Shown piece after piece: positions 1 to 8,259 of a stretch of DNA of 64,000 nt. Position 1 is the stretch's first letter; every line of letters begins with the position of its first letter. The translations under genes were made by a program, and so were the position numbers. The DNA comes from Thermacetogenium phaeum DSM 12270 (GTDB taxonomy: Bacteria; Bacillota; DSM-12270; Thermacetogeniales; Thermacetogeniaceae), in NCBI RefSeq assembly GCF_000305935.1, contig NC_018870.1:2465001-2529000 (forward strand), written 5' to 3'. The notes beneath the pieces were generated by a model. The model had not been told where the DNA came from. It made no database searches and worked only from the letters and a program-made list of their open reading frames with translations.

Positions 1-594
1 CTTGAGATCTGTATTCCGCACCCGATACGGCTCTATTGTGAAGTATGCCTCCTTGTCATCAACTCCCAGCAGTGCGCCCTTTTTTATGATATTATTTCTT
101 ATTTGATCGGAGAACTCCTTCTCTTCCGGGTGATAGTAATAAGTCTTCTTTCTCCCGTCTGCCGACATTAGTGTCGAGTAAACGGTGATCGGTGAAATAG
201 CCCTAACCTTTACCCGGCCGGAGCTGAAATCCGGGTTTCTTGCAATTGCCACCGATTCCACTACTAAAGGGCTGCCGCCGATATCGATCTGAGGAGTACG
301 CAGCAGCGAGTTGGCCAGGCACTCCAAAAAGTTGTTATTGGGGCTGCCTATTTTTATCCTCACCGGTGAGTTAAAAGATATCATCCCGTTGATGATTTTA
401 ACACCGCTTCCCTCAATTCTGGAAAAAACAAACAGGCGAAACACCCTACCGGCGGAAACAAACCCCCTGTCGTGCAGTTCCGGCAGATGTTCTCTGACTC
501 GCTGATAAATCATCCCCTGGACGGCCTTGTTATATTGCAGCGGAAGGGTTATCCTTTCGTTCTCGGTTGCCCTGAATTCTACGATCAACCTCAT
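1..594 (-). CDS. cas6: Cas6 CRISPR RNA endoribonuclease (first copy, 3' end beyond window)
   Basis: Cas6 cuts the repeat RNA of pre-crRNA. The reading frame starts at ATG 594 and stays open to base 1 (198 codons seen), so the C-terminus with the Gly-rich loop is outside. The visible part matches the Cas6 fold: an N-terminal strand (MRLIVEF), then LPLQYNKAVQGMIY, a central SPITVYST motif and the KKTYYYHPEE segment. The same motifs occur in the second Cas6 at 9554-10300, so the two are paralogues. It is the last visible gene of the type I-B operon, 13 nt after cas2. Its array probably lies beyond the left edge (inference). Confidence 0.9.
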   Translation of the reverse strand, partial: MRLIVEFRATENERITLPLQYNKAVQGMIYQRVREHLPELHDRGFVSAGRVFRLFVFSRIEGSGVKIINGMISFNSPVRIKIGSPNNNFLECLANSLLRTPQIDIGGSPLVVESVAIARNPDFSSGRVKVRAISPITVYSTLMSADGRKKTYYYHPEEKEFSDQIRNNIIKKGALLGVDDKEAYFTIEPYRVRNTDLK

Positions 595-607
595 TCTCGA
601 TCCCTCT

Positions 608-880
608 TTAAAATATTGTCTCCTCGCCGCCTTTGAGCACCCCGAAGCACTGCCGCTCAGAGTATTTTGTGGTTCTGAAAGTGTAAAAAATCAGGGAGTC
701 TTCTTTCAGATCAATTATTTCGAGCAGCTCTTCTTTAAGCCTTCTGAAGTTCGCTTCTGAGATCTCCCCTTCGAGCACCGAGTTCTGGACCCAGTAAAGG
801 TATTTTCTGCTCACCTTGAGCACCTTGGCCACCCTTTTTTCGTTAACGTCATAAACTTCAATCACAAACATCTCTACCAC
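608..880 (-). CDS. cas2: Cas2 adaptation protein
   Basis: Cas2 bridges two Cas1 dimers in the spacer-integration complex. At 90 residues it has the usual length. It opens with the beta strand MFVIEVYDVNEKRVAKV, carrying the conserved Asp of the Cas2 ferredoxin fold, and continues with KYLYWVQNSVLEGEIS, the typical Cas2 helix. The start overlaps the end of cas1 by 7 nt, indicating coupled translation. It follows cas4 and cas1 in the normal type I-B order. Confidence 0.95.
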   Translation of the reverse strand: MVEMFVIEVYDVNEKRVAKVLKVSRKYLYWVQNSVLEGEISEANFRRLKEELLEIIDLKEDSLIFYTFRTTKYSERQCFGVLKGGEETIF

Positions 881-1866
881 CTGGCAACGAACGGTTGGTA
901 GTCTGCCTCACCCATAAGGTGCTTTTCCAGTTTGTAAAGCTCCATTCTGATCAGCCGCCGATAAGAAACCTGGCGGCCCAGCTCCCTGTGCTTGATAGTG
1001 CTCATCATTCTCTGCTCGAAATTCTGAATGAAAAGGGTGCGGCCGCTTCGGCTCAGCACTACCCCATCGAGCTTCTTCTCAAAATGGCTTTTTTTCAGCA
1101 TCTGCTTACCCGTCAAGTAGAATATCAGCCTGTCTACCAAAATCGGTTTGAAGATTTCCGCCACATCCAGGTTTAAGGAAAAACGCCGGAAGTTGGAGGT
1201 GTGGAGGTAGCCGATCCGGGGATCCAGGTGGGTACGGTAGATCTCCGATAAGGTAGTGGTATAAAGCAGTGTGTTGCCGAAACTGATCAGAGCATTGAGC
1301 CGGTTTTTCGGCGGCCGCTTGCTCCGCACCTCGAAGACGTAATCCGGGTTGTCGATAATCAGATCAAAGGTGCCGTAATAAGCATCACGGATGTTCCCTT
1401 CATAGGCCATCAATTCATCAACGGAGGAAGCTGAGTCGATCTCTCCCATCAATTTTTCTATTCTCTCAAAAGCACTGCCCACCTCTTTCCCCCTGTTCCG
1501 GTAATACATCAATACCTGGCGGATATTTTTGACTGCTCCGGTGACAAAGGCTCGGGCCAGACAGATGCGCAGCTCAGGATTGATGTAGTGCTCTGCTTGC
1601 TTCACCGTCATATACCCGGAATTGAAGTGCTCCCTGGGGTAAAAGCTCCCCATGTAATAGTCGTAATGGTTGTAGTAGTGAAGGATGATCTCTTTTTCGC
1701 TGAGGAACTCCAGCAGCCTTTTATTAAGGTCAACTTCTCCAAAGACATGGATCTCTCCGATATCTTCAACGGGAAGAAAACGCTTGCCCTCATCCGTGAT
1801 CAAGCAGATGGTATTGTTCTCCCGCCTTAGCTCCCCACTGTTCAATAGATAGATCGACTTGCGCAC
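874..1866 (-). CDS. cas1: Cas1 integrase (type I-B lineage)
   Basis: Cas1 is the metal-dependent integrase that joins new spacers to the array. The 330-residue length is normal. The catalytic triad is visible: Glu156 in MAYEGNIR, His222 in YLHTSNF and Asp234 in SLNLDVAEIF. The segment LISFGNTLLYTTTLSEIY before the His is the usual helical-domain signature, and the SNFRRFSL form matches type I-B/III Cas1 rather than I-E. It lies between cas4 (12 nt gap) and cas2 (7 nt overlap), giving a complete adaptation unit. Confidence 0.96.
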   Translation of the reverse strand: MRKSIYLLNSGELRRENNTICLITDEGKRFLPVEDIGEIHVFGEVDLNKRLLEFLSEKEIILHYYNHYDYYMGSFYPREHFNSGYMTVKQAEHYINPELRICLARAFVTGAVKNIRQVLMYYRNRGKEVGSAFERIEKLMGEIDSASSVDELMAYEGNIRDAYYGTFDLIIDNPDYVFEVRSKRPPKNRLNALISFGNTLLYTTTLSEIYRTHLDPRIGYLHTSNFRRFSLNLDVAEIFKPILVDRLIFYLTGKQMLKKSHFEKKLDGVVLSRSGRTLFIQNFEQRMMSTIKHRELGRQVSYRRLIRMELYKLEKHLMGEADYQPFVARW

Positions 1867-1877
1867 GGCTTCTCCTC

Positions 1878-2393
1878 CTAAGCCCAGCAGAATTCAGCAT
1901 AGGCACAGGGGCGGCACCAGCGGGTTCTAACCGCAGGCGGGGGCACCGGAGAGTCGATAATCCTCCTGATTTCCCCGATTATTCTCTCGATTTCAACAAG
2001 ATCTTCTTCTTCAAGAGTAACCAGTTCCCTTTTGCGCTCCTCCGGCACCAGCAGCACCCCTTTGAAATCCAGACCCAGACTTTTTAGCACAAACAGATAG
2101 TATTTCAACTGTAGCCTGGCGCTTTCCAGAAACCGGCTCGACTTCTTGATTTCGGCGATCAATACCTCGTCCCTGGAGGCCTGCATCAGGTCGATTCTTA
2201 TGTTCCCTACCGCCAGCTCGTGCCTGTCCCTCCGGTAACTGTGTTCGTGAATGAAGCGGCCGATTGCCACATTATCGTCATCCTCGTCCGGCGTGAGCTG
2301 TCTGGCCATCAGCCACACCTGGCGGTGGCAGATGGTGTAGTACCAGACCAGGGTTCCGTTGACCGGCCAGTGTTCACCAATCATCGACCCCAT
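1878..2393 (-). CDS. cas4: Cas4 RecB-like nuclease of the adaptation module
   Basis: Cas4 is an Fe-S RecB-family exonuclease that trims and orients prespacers. About 171 residues from ATG 2393, chosen because GGAGG lies 9 nt upstream; ATG 2384 is an alternative. An open frame continues upstream to 2471 but would overlap cas3 deeply. Visible motifs are the N-terminal cluster Cys in YYTICHRQ, GRFIHEHSY, the RecB strands IRIDLMQ and IAEIKKS (Asp, Glu, Lys), and the C-terminal cysteines in CRPCAYAEFC. Together they give the four ligands of the cluster. It overlaps the end of cas3 by 20 nt. Confidence 0.93.
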   Translation of the reverse strand: MGSMIGEHWPVNGTLVWYYTICHRQVWLMARQLTPDEDDDNVAIGRFIHEHSYRRDRHELAVGNIRIDLMQASRDEVLIAEIKKSSRFLESARLQLKYYLFVLKSLGLDFKGVLLVPEERKRELVTLEEEDLVEIERIIGEIRRIIDSPVPPPAVRTRWCRPCAYAEFCWA

Positions 2394-4641
2394 CCCCTGC
2401 GGCCTCCAGATCAGGCGGCATAAAACCAGTCCGCCTGCTGTATATCCTGCCGATCCCCTCTCCTTGAACAAGATAAATACCCGAGGATACTTTCCTTAAG
2501 ATATCGCCGCTCTCTGCCCCGTAGATCATTCCTCCGACCCGCAGCAGCCACTCCTCCAGCATTTTTACCGGCACGGAAACAGCATGGAGGCCGAGCCTCC
2601 GGCTGGCTTCCCGCTTCTGCTCCACCATCCTCATGACATCCTCATCCGGCGCCGCCTGCCGGCTTAGAAGATCGAGGTCATTCTCCACCCCCTCATAGGC
2701 CACCACCAGAGTGGCTTCACCTCTTTCCTCCTTCTCTATGAGATCGTGGAATTCTCCCCACCTGCCGCTGCTGATGTCCTCCCAGAGCGGGTTTTCCGCC
2801 GTTATCTCCCGCACCTTACGGTAATAGGCGGCAACCATTCCTGGGCAGTCTCTCTCATCGAAACTGTCTTTGAGAACAGCCTTTGTAGCAACCAAGAGCG
2901 TGGAGTCGTAGACATACCCTGCATAGCTCCTGCCGTTCTCATCACACAGCTCGCAGACGAGCACCTCCCCCTGCTCCCTCTTCCCGTGGCGGTTGCAGCG
3001 GCCGGCCACCTGAATGATGCTGTCCAGCGGCCCGAGGTCGCGATAGACAAACTGAAAATCCAGGTCGACCCCTGCCTCCACCACCTGCGTGGAGACCAGC
3101 CGGGCAGGTTTACCGGCACTTTCATCCTCTCTTATCTGCTGCAATGTCGCTCTCCTGTCCAGGGGAGTTACCCAGCCGGAAAGGAAATAGGATGTCACTC
3201 CGCGGCTCTGCAGCTCCAGATAGGCCAGCAGTGCCGAGCGGTGCGTATTGAAAACCAGCAGGGCGCTCTTAGCCAGAAGCTTCGAAATAACATCGGGGGA
3301 ACCCAGGAGTTCCGGCACAGTCAGGCGTTCGCGCCTCCACTCAAAGCGGTGCCTGATCATGGGGAAAAAGTAGGGACGGGGAGCCAGCTCTAACCCCTGA
3401 GCGATCTCGGGCTGTGTAGCCGTCATCAGGATGAAGGTGGTATTCAGCTTCTCCGACAAGAGGTTCAGGGTTTTACCAAATCCCTGCCAGTAACAGGAGG
3501 GTATCGCCTGCGGCTCATCCAGAATCACCACCGCCCTGCTCAGCCGGTGCAGGGACATAGTGTCATTTCCTTTAGGTGAGTAGAGCACTTCCCAGAATTT
3601 GGCCATGGTGGTTATCACGACAGGTTCCTGCCAGTAGCGGAAAAAGGAAAGAAAGCGCTCCTGTGGTGAGGAATTCTCCGGATCCCCCTCCTCTCCCGCT
3701 ACTTCACTCAGGTAGTGATCCTCACGGACCGGAGAGGCATCCTTAAAGAGCACCCGGGCGACATCCGCATTCTGCTCGACCAGGCTGATAAAGGGGAGCA
3801 CATAAATGATCCCGGTTGCCGCAAACCTTTCCGCCGCCAACATGGCCAGCTCCAGCCCGACCAGCGTCTTCCCGGCTCCCGTCGGCAGGGTCAGGGTATA
3901 AATGCCCGGTTTTTTGAGGACCTCTTCGGCCTTTCGGACAACCTCCTCCCGTACCTGCTGACGCCACTCCGCCAGCGGTCTTCCCCTCAAGGATGCGGCA
4001 AAATCCTCCACCCGCTTCTGGTCGATCCTCAAGGGATGGTACTCCATCTCCCTGCCCACAGCCGCATTATAGCGATCGGCGGTGACCAGCAGGGAATAGA
4101 GCATTCGGAGCCGCAGCCAGGCCTCCTCCATTTTTTCTTCATCCGGAGGGAAAAACTCCACCCGCTCAAAGATCAACTCATCCCAGTCCGCCTGAGCCGG
4201 CAGCAGCTCCCCCCACTTCGCCAACTGGTGCCCCAGGGCCTCCATAACGGCTTCCGCACCGTTCCAGACCGGGATCTTGCCGATCACCCCACAGGCGTTC
4301 TCCTGATAATCCCAGCAGAACCAGAATTTTTTCGCCTCATCCAGGTTCTCCAAAGAGGAGTGATGGCGGCGCACCGCTTCGGTGCAGAGGAGATCTCCGG
4401 TCAGCCCCAGCACAAGGGCGGCAGAAGGAGCGGCGTGTCCAAACCGCCCCTTCTGCTGCAGCAGGTGCTTCTGGAACAGGGGATGGGCCTTCGCCAGATC
4501 GTGGAGGAGAAGCGCCCATCTTTCACCCTCTTCGAGTTCCAGCCGGAAGTGTCTCGCTATTTTTTGGGCCAGCTCAGCTGTTTCCAGCAGGTGCTGCTCC
4601 AACCTCTTACCCTTATGGCTGTATACTTCACCAGGGCTCAA
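2374..4641 (-). CDS. cas3: Cas3 HD nuclease-helicase
   Basis: Cas3 is recruited by Cascade and degrades target DNA. The 755-residue chain holds an N-terminal HD nuclease (His17 region, HD at 47-48 in LLHDLAKAH, further histidines in GHAAPSA and RRHHSS) and an SF2 helicase: Walker A LPTGAGKT at about 253-260, motif II DEPQ at 376-379, and motif VI QVAGRCNRHG near residue 545. DEPQ replaces the more usual DEIQ/DEIH, so a Pro sits in motif II. The probable start is TTG 4641, overlapping the end of cas5 by 14 nt. Confidence 0.96.
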   Translation of the reverse strand: MSPGEVYSHKGKRLEQHLLETAELAQKIARHFRLELEEGERWALLLHDLAKAHPLFQKHLLQQKGRFGHAAPSAALVLGLTGDLLCTEAVRRHHSSLENLDEAKKFWFCWDYQENACGVIGKIPVWNGAEAVMEALGHQLAKWGELLPAQADWDELIFERVEFFPPDEEKMEEAWLRLRMLYSLLVTADRYNAAVGREMEYHPLRIDQKRVEDFAASLRGRPLAEWRQQVREEVVRKAEEVLKKPGIYTLTLPTGAGKTLVGLELAMLAAERFAATGIIYVLPFISLVEQNADVARVLFKDASPVREDHYLSEVAGEEGDPENSSPQERFLSFFRYWQEPVVITTMAKFWEVLYSPKGNDTMSLHRLSRAVVILDEPQAIPSCYWQGFGKTLNLLSEKLNTTFILMTATQPEIAQGLELAPRPYFFPMIRHRFEWRRERLTVPELLGSPDVISKLLAKSALLVFNTHRSALLAYLELQSRGVTSYFLSGWVTPLDRRATLQQIREDESAGKPARLVSTQVVEAGVDLDFQFVYRDLGPLDSIIQVAGRCNRHGKREQGEVLVCELCDENGRSYAGYVYDSTLLVATKAVLKDSFDERDCPGMVAAYYRKVREITAENPLWEDISSGRWGEFHDLIEKEERGEATLVVAYEGVENDLDLLSRQAAPDEDVMRMVEQKREASRRLGLHAVSVPVKMLEEWLLRVGGMIYGAESGDILRKVSSGIYLVQGEGIGRIYSRRTGFMPPDLEAAGDGVDDW

Positions 4642-5350
4642 ACCAGGCCACCCTTTCCGTGCCTACCAGGCTCACTTCTACATCCCCCCGGTTCCGGAGG
4701 TAGATCCGGCTGTTCACCCGGTATTCGGGATAGATCACGTTGACCGTCTCCTGCTGCCTTCTTATACCGTCCAATCTGAAGGGGACCACCTCTGAATGGA
4801 GGCAGCCGCTCTGCTGCAGATCCAGCCGGACATCTCCGTAAAGGGGTAGGACGCTGTCGATCCCCATAGCCTCCTCTTCCACCGGGGTCTCCCGGAACTC
4901 CCCGACATAGGAATATTCCGCCAGGGCAAAAGCCACTCCCAGATAAGGGGTGAAGATGAACTCCTGCCGTTCCAGCCTTTTCTTCAGCTCATCATAGACC
5001 TCACCGCCCCGAACGTAAATCCGGTAAGCCGGCCTCTTCAGCAGCTGGTGTTTGACCTGAATGTGCTCCCCCATATCGCCACTGGGCGATTTGAACTTGA
5101 TCAGATTGACCGCGGTAGAAAACCAGGCCACCGGCCGCCTCAGCCCCAAGGCCACCTGCATACCCCTGACCCGATCCCAGTACTCGGCTTTGAGCGCTCC
5201 CTCCGAGGCGCCGTGATCAAGGCCGACAATCGCTGCGATCAAGCCGCAGACGGCCGTCGGTGGGGGAAAGGGAAAGGAGACCATGGATGTGGTGGTATAG
5301 GGCTTCCGGAACATGGCCAGGTCCCCCCAGACGTCGAAAACCAGGGTCAA
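4628..5350 (-). CDS. cas5: Cas5 of type I-B Cascade
   Basis: Cas5 binds the 5' handle of the crRNA at the foot of Cascade. The 240 residues begin VFDVWGDLAMFRKPYTTT, followed by SFPFPPPTAVCGLIAAI, which is the typical Cas5b/Cas5h N-terminal RAMP domain. The start is TTG 5350, a few nt after GAGGTGAGCGGGA and 6 nt beyond the stop of cas7. The C-terminus overlaps cas3 by 14 nt. The position between cas7 and cas3 is the standard I-B order. Confidence 0.94.
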   Translation of the reverse strand: MTLVFDVWGDLAMFRKPYTTTSMVSFPFPPPTAVCGLIAAIVGLDHGASEGALKAEYWDRVRGMQVALGLRRPVAWFSTAVNLIKFKSPSGDMGEHIQVKHQLLKRPAYRIYVRGGEVYDELKKRLERQEFIFTPYLGVAFALAEYSYVGEFRETPVEEEAMGIDSVLPLYGDVRLDLQQSGCLHSEVVPFRLDGIRRQQETVNVIYPEYRVNSRIYLRNRGDVEVSLVGTERVAWFEPW

Positions 5351-5356
5351 TCCCGC

Positions 5357-6274
5357 TCACCTCACCTCAATAACGGCTCCTGCCAGGTTTTTCAACCGGT
5401 CGATGCCCAGCAGGGAGAGTTCTTTATTGACGATAGCCCTCACCCGGTCGATCTGATCCGACTTTTCTTCCACCGCATCGATGAGCGGTTCGATATCCAC
5501 TACCAGCTGGCTCAAGCGCCGCAAAGCCCTCTGGGCGTCCCGATCCGGCTCCTCACCCTCCGCCGTAAGCAGGCGCAGCTTCTCATCCAGCGCCCCGATC
5601 TTGCCGTTGAAGCCCTCTTTATAGGTGATCTCCAAATAAAAACGGGATTTATGCTCCTGCTTGCTCCTGGTAATCAGGTTATCGGTGCCGGACCAGAGGG
5701 CTTCCGCAAGCAGATCCAGGTCCTCCTCGGTAGCACCGGTGTACTTAGCCGCATGCTGGTTGGCGATCCCGTAGGTGGCGATCAGGGCAAAGGGAACCTT
5801 GTACTCGTTGCGGAAGGAACGCTGCTGTTTTTCCTTCCCCTCCCCGCCTTCAGTGGCAAAGGCCGAAGTGCCCTGGATGAACTCGAAAGTGCAGGCATGC
5901 AGAGAGCGCCCCCACTTGAACTGCACCGGCCCCGTCCAGGCAAAGGACTCGTTGCCGAGGGCAAAGGTGACCCCGAAGAGCCTGGTGTCGATGCACTCCC
6001 GCAATACCTCGTCGCCCTTCTCCTTGCCGGTGCTTTGCTTCAGCTCCTCAAACCTGGTTTTCAGCGTTTTCGGCTTGCCGTCAACGAAGACCAGCCGCTC
6101 CTGGTTGACCCACTCGTCCCTGACGGTGCGCTTGATCCGGACGTCGGATACCAGAGCCTGTAAGGTGTCCTCGTCATAACGGGGGTGGTTTTCATTCAGA
6201 GGGTCACCGTTCGGGTTCGCATCAACCACCGTATAGAGAAAAACGAACTCCCTTCTCCGCTTAAATTCCATCAT
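5357..6274 (-). CDS. cas7: Cas7 (Csh2-type) Cascade backbone
   Basis: Cas7 forms the helical backbone that covers the crRNA spacer. The 305-residue protein opens with REFVFLYTVVDANPNGDPL, a Csh2/Cas7b signature, followed by VSDVRIKRTVRDEW. LFGVTFALG and WTGPVQFKWGRSLH are other family blocks. The start ATG overlaps the stop of the small subunit by 1 nt (TAATG), with GGAGG a few nt upstream. Confidence 0.95.
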   Translation of the reverse strand: MMEFKRRREFVFLYTVVDANPNGDPLNENHPRYDEDTLQALVSDVRIKRTVRDEWVNQERLVFVDGKPKTLKTRFEELKQSTGKEKGDEVLRECIDTRLFGVTFALGNESFAWTGPVQFKWGRSLHACTFEFIQGTSAFATEGGEGKEKQQRSFRNEYKVPFALIATYGIANQHAAKYTGATEEDLDLLAEALWSGTDNLITRSKQEHKSRFYLEITYKEGFNGKIGALDEKLRLLTAEGEEPDRDAQRALRRLSQLVVDIEPLIDAVEEKSDQIDRVRAIVNKELSLLGIDRLKNLAGAVIEVR

Positions 6275-6699
6275 TAATTACCTCCCTCATTGTCCAATTC
6301 TTCTTTCCCTTCTTTACCAAAGATCTTCCAGAAGTAACTGGCGGCGTTGCCAAAACCGACGGTAAAGGCAAAATTGCCGTCAATCCCCAGGTCGCCGTTC
6401 CCCGACAGGATCAGCCTGCCCACCTCGGCTGCCAGCCGGTTGATCAGGTAGGAATGCTTCTGCATCCCCTCGTAGGCGCTGATCAGCTGGGGCACCCGGG
6501 CCAGCTGCCTCTTCAAGCGCTTCAAGTCCATCCTGCCGAAGTCGATCTGCTTGAAAAGAGGGGCTTTCTTGATGTCGCCCTCTTTCCCCACCTGGCAGCG
6601 GGCCATGTAGCCGAGAAGAACCCCGGCCAGGAAGACCCCTTTGCCCCGCTCACTCTGCAGATAGGGATCCTCAAAATCCGATAGAAAATCCAGTTTCAC
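6274..6699 (-). CDS. cas11: Separate type I-B small subunit, Cas11-like (C-terminal part of Cas8b/Csh1)
   Basis: This 141-residue helical protein resembles the C-terminal domain of Csh1/Cas8b (FLAGVLLGYMARCQ, LINRLAAEVGRLIL, NFAFTVGFGNAASYF). That domain is made in other type I-B systems as Cas11 from an internal start. Here it has its own gene. Translation most likely begins at GTG 6699, which overlaps the cas8b stop (GTGTGA) and has AGGAGGT 6 nt upstream; a longer frame to 6780 lacks such a site. It would form the belly of Cascade. The assignment rests on family resemblance and position. Confidence 0.78.
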   Translation of the reverse strand: MKLDFLSDFEDPYLQSERGKGVFLAGVLLGYMARCQVGKEGDIKKAPLFKQIDFGRMDLKRLKRQLARVPQLISAYEGMQKHSYLINRLAAEVGRLILSGNGDLGIDGNFAFTVGFGNAASYFWKIFGKEGKEELDNEGGN

Positions 6700-8132
6700 A
6701 CTGCCACCTCCTGATTGATCCGGTACATATAATCCGCCCAGGCCTGTGCGTAAAGCAGAGTCCGGGCTACATCGTTCCAACTCCCCGATTCGAAGGCCAG
6801 CCTGGCCGCCCGTTCCACAACCGCCTGTTTGAAGAAGGCCACTGGCAGCCTCTCCCCCCGCAGCATCTTCCCGATCACCTTTAAGGCATAATCTCTAAAA
6901 ACCTTCTTATCGCCTTCGCTCTTGCCGGCAAAACCGCTCAGGGTTTTATAGAGGCTCTTGATCGCCCAATCGAGGGTGAAGAGATCATCCCGCCCAACAT
7001 CTCCGAATACCGCTTTAATCGCTTCCCCCCATTTTCGCTCCAGCATGGCCAGCCGTTCCGGGGGCACGTCCTCCACCATCAGGTGCACCAGCTCCTGGGC
7101 GTTGTTTCTCTCCCAGAAGATGAAGTGAAAAACCAATCCGCTCCCCTCTTGGGCTAAGCGGGAGAAGTACCGTGATTCCCTTTTCTCCCCGGGGCTCTGC
7201 AGCCTGTCCTGAGAAAGGCCCTCCTCCACGCTGGCGATCAGCTGCTTCAACGTCCGGCCACCGCCGCCTCCGACCGCCTCTGGGAGGGTCCAGATGTTGA
7301 TCCCTGGGAGTACCGTGTTGTTGTTCAGCTTCATCTGGAGCCTGTCCCGGCCGGAGGAGATGCTTTCAAAACAATCATCACAGACTGGGAAATCCCATGG
7401 CTCCTGTTTCTTGTCTAACCCATGGCAAATATTAACTTTATCTCTGGTAGAAAACTTGAAGACCTTACTTAAGGAACGGGGTGTGCAGAGCTTCCGGCAA
7501 TAGGCGCAGCGAACCTGCTCCTCCCCCAGCTTTAAGGTGTCCTCCAGCTTCCGCCTGAAGTAACCGAGAAAGGCGGGAACCTCACCGGGATAGAGGAAGC
7601 TGCCGTCATCCCCTTCTAACCCGAAGATAAAGGCGTGCGAAGATTTCGGATCCAGGTGGGGCAAAATCCCTTTCAATTTTTCCGGTAGTTCGGCCATCAC
7701 CCGATCTACCGATCCGGGGCTGAAGGTCTCTTCCCTCTCATAATCGAGCAGCAGCTTGTTCCTGATCTTGTTGAGGTGACAGCCCTTATCCTGCGCCCAG
7801 TTATCACCCTTCCCGAAGATTGCTTCTCTGTTTTTGTTACTATCTTTCTTCGGCTTGCCCATCAGATGAATCGGGCTGAAACCCCAGGTGGCAGCGCTGC
7901 CCGCCCTCTTGCGATAAAGATATTTCCCCTTCATCTCGGGCTGCATGATCTGATCCGCCAGATCGACCCAGGCAACGCCCAACACATCGATCTGTTCCGC
8001 CTCCCGATCGGCCACCTTGAGGGCGACCCGGATCAGCCTGCCGCCCTTTTCCATCGGGAAAATGAGATACGGATCGAGCCCTTTCCCAGGTGTTAGCGAC
8101 CCCAGTGAACGAATGGCGCTGATGAAACCCAT
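6696..8132 (-). CDS. cas8b: Cas8b (Csh1-type) large subunit lacking the C-terminal domain
   Basis: Cas8b is the large Cascade subunit that recognises the PAM. The 478 residues include LDPYLIFPMEKGGRL at the N-terminus and a zinc-ribbon pair, CAYCRKLC near 210 and CDDCFES near 252, as in Csh1 proteins. Together with the next gene (141 aa) the length equals a normal fused Csh1 of about 600 residues, so the large and small subunits are split. The start ATG has AGGAGGTG 6 nt upstream. It is the first gene of the I-B unit, behind a 127 nt gap after csx1. Confidence 0.88.
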   Translation of the reverse strand: MGFISAIRSLGSLTPGKGLDPYLIFPMEKGGRLIRVALKVADREAEQIDVLGVAWVDLADQIMQPEMKGKYLYRKRAGSAATWGFSPIHLMGKPKKDSNKNREAIFGKGDNWAQDKGCHLNKIRNKLLLDYEREETFSPGSVDRVMAELPEKLKGILPHLDPKSSHAFIFGLEGDDGSFLYPGEVPAFLGYFRRKLEDTLKLGEEQVRCAYCRKLCTPRSLSKVFKFSTRDKVNICHGLDKKQEPWDFPVCDDCFESISSGRDRLQMKLNNNTVLPGINIWTLPEAVGGGGGRTLKQLIASVEEGLSQDRLQSPGEKRESRYFSRLAQEGSGLVFHFIFWERNNAQELVHLMVEDVPPERLAMLERKWGEAIKAVFGDVGRDDLFTLDWAIKSLYKTLSGFAGKSEGDKKVFRDYALKVIGKMLRGERLPVAFFKQAVVERAARLAFESGSWNDVARTLLYAQAWADYMYRINQEVAV

Positions 8133-8259
8133 GTCATCACCTCCTCAAATATTTGTCAACATCTGTAAAATAGCAGACAAGAAAAATCTTGACTGGAACG
8201 ATACTAGCTATTTTTAATAGTAACCAATTACCAGAATAGATTTTTTGGACGAAATTTAC
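8133..8259 (-). promoter_or_regulatory. Gap between type III and type I-B modules, possible promoter
   Basis: This 127 nt AT-rich gap is one of the few breaks in the 20 kb cas region. On the minus strand it contains a small inverted repeat (CAAGA/TCTTG) and AT-rich blocks such as TAGTAT and TATTTT. No hexamer pair with good spacing is convincing. It could carry a separate promoter for the I-B genes. Confidence 0.3.

Noticed and set aside
2746-6163. Long plus-strand open frames opposite cas3, cas5 and cas7
   Set aside because: They mirror the codon pattern of clear Cas genes on the other strand and lack recognisable motifs and ribosome sites.
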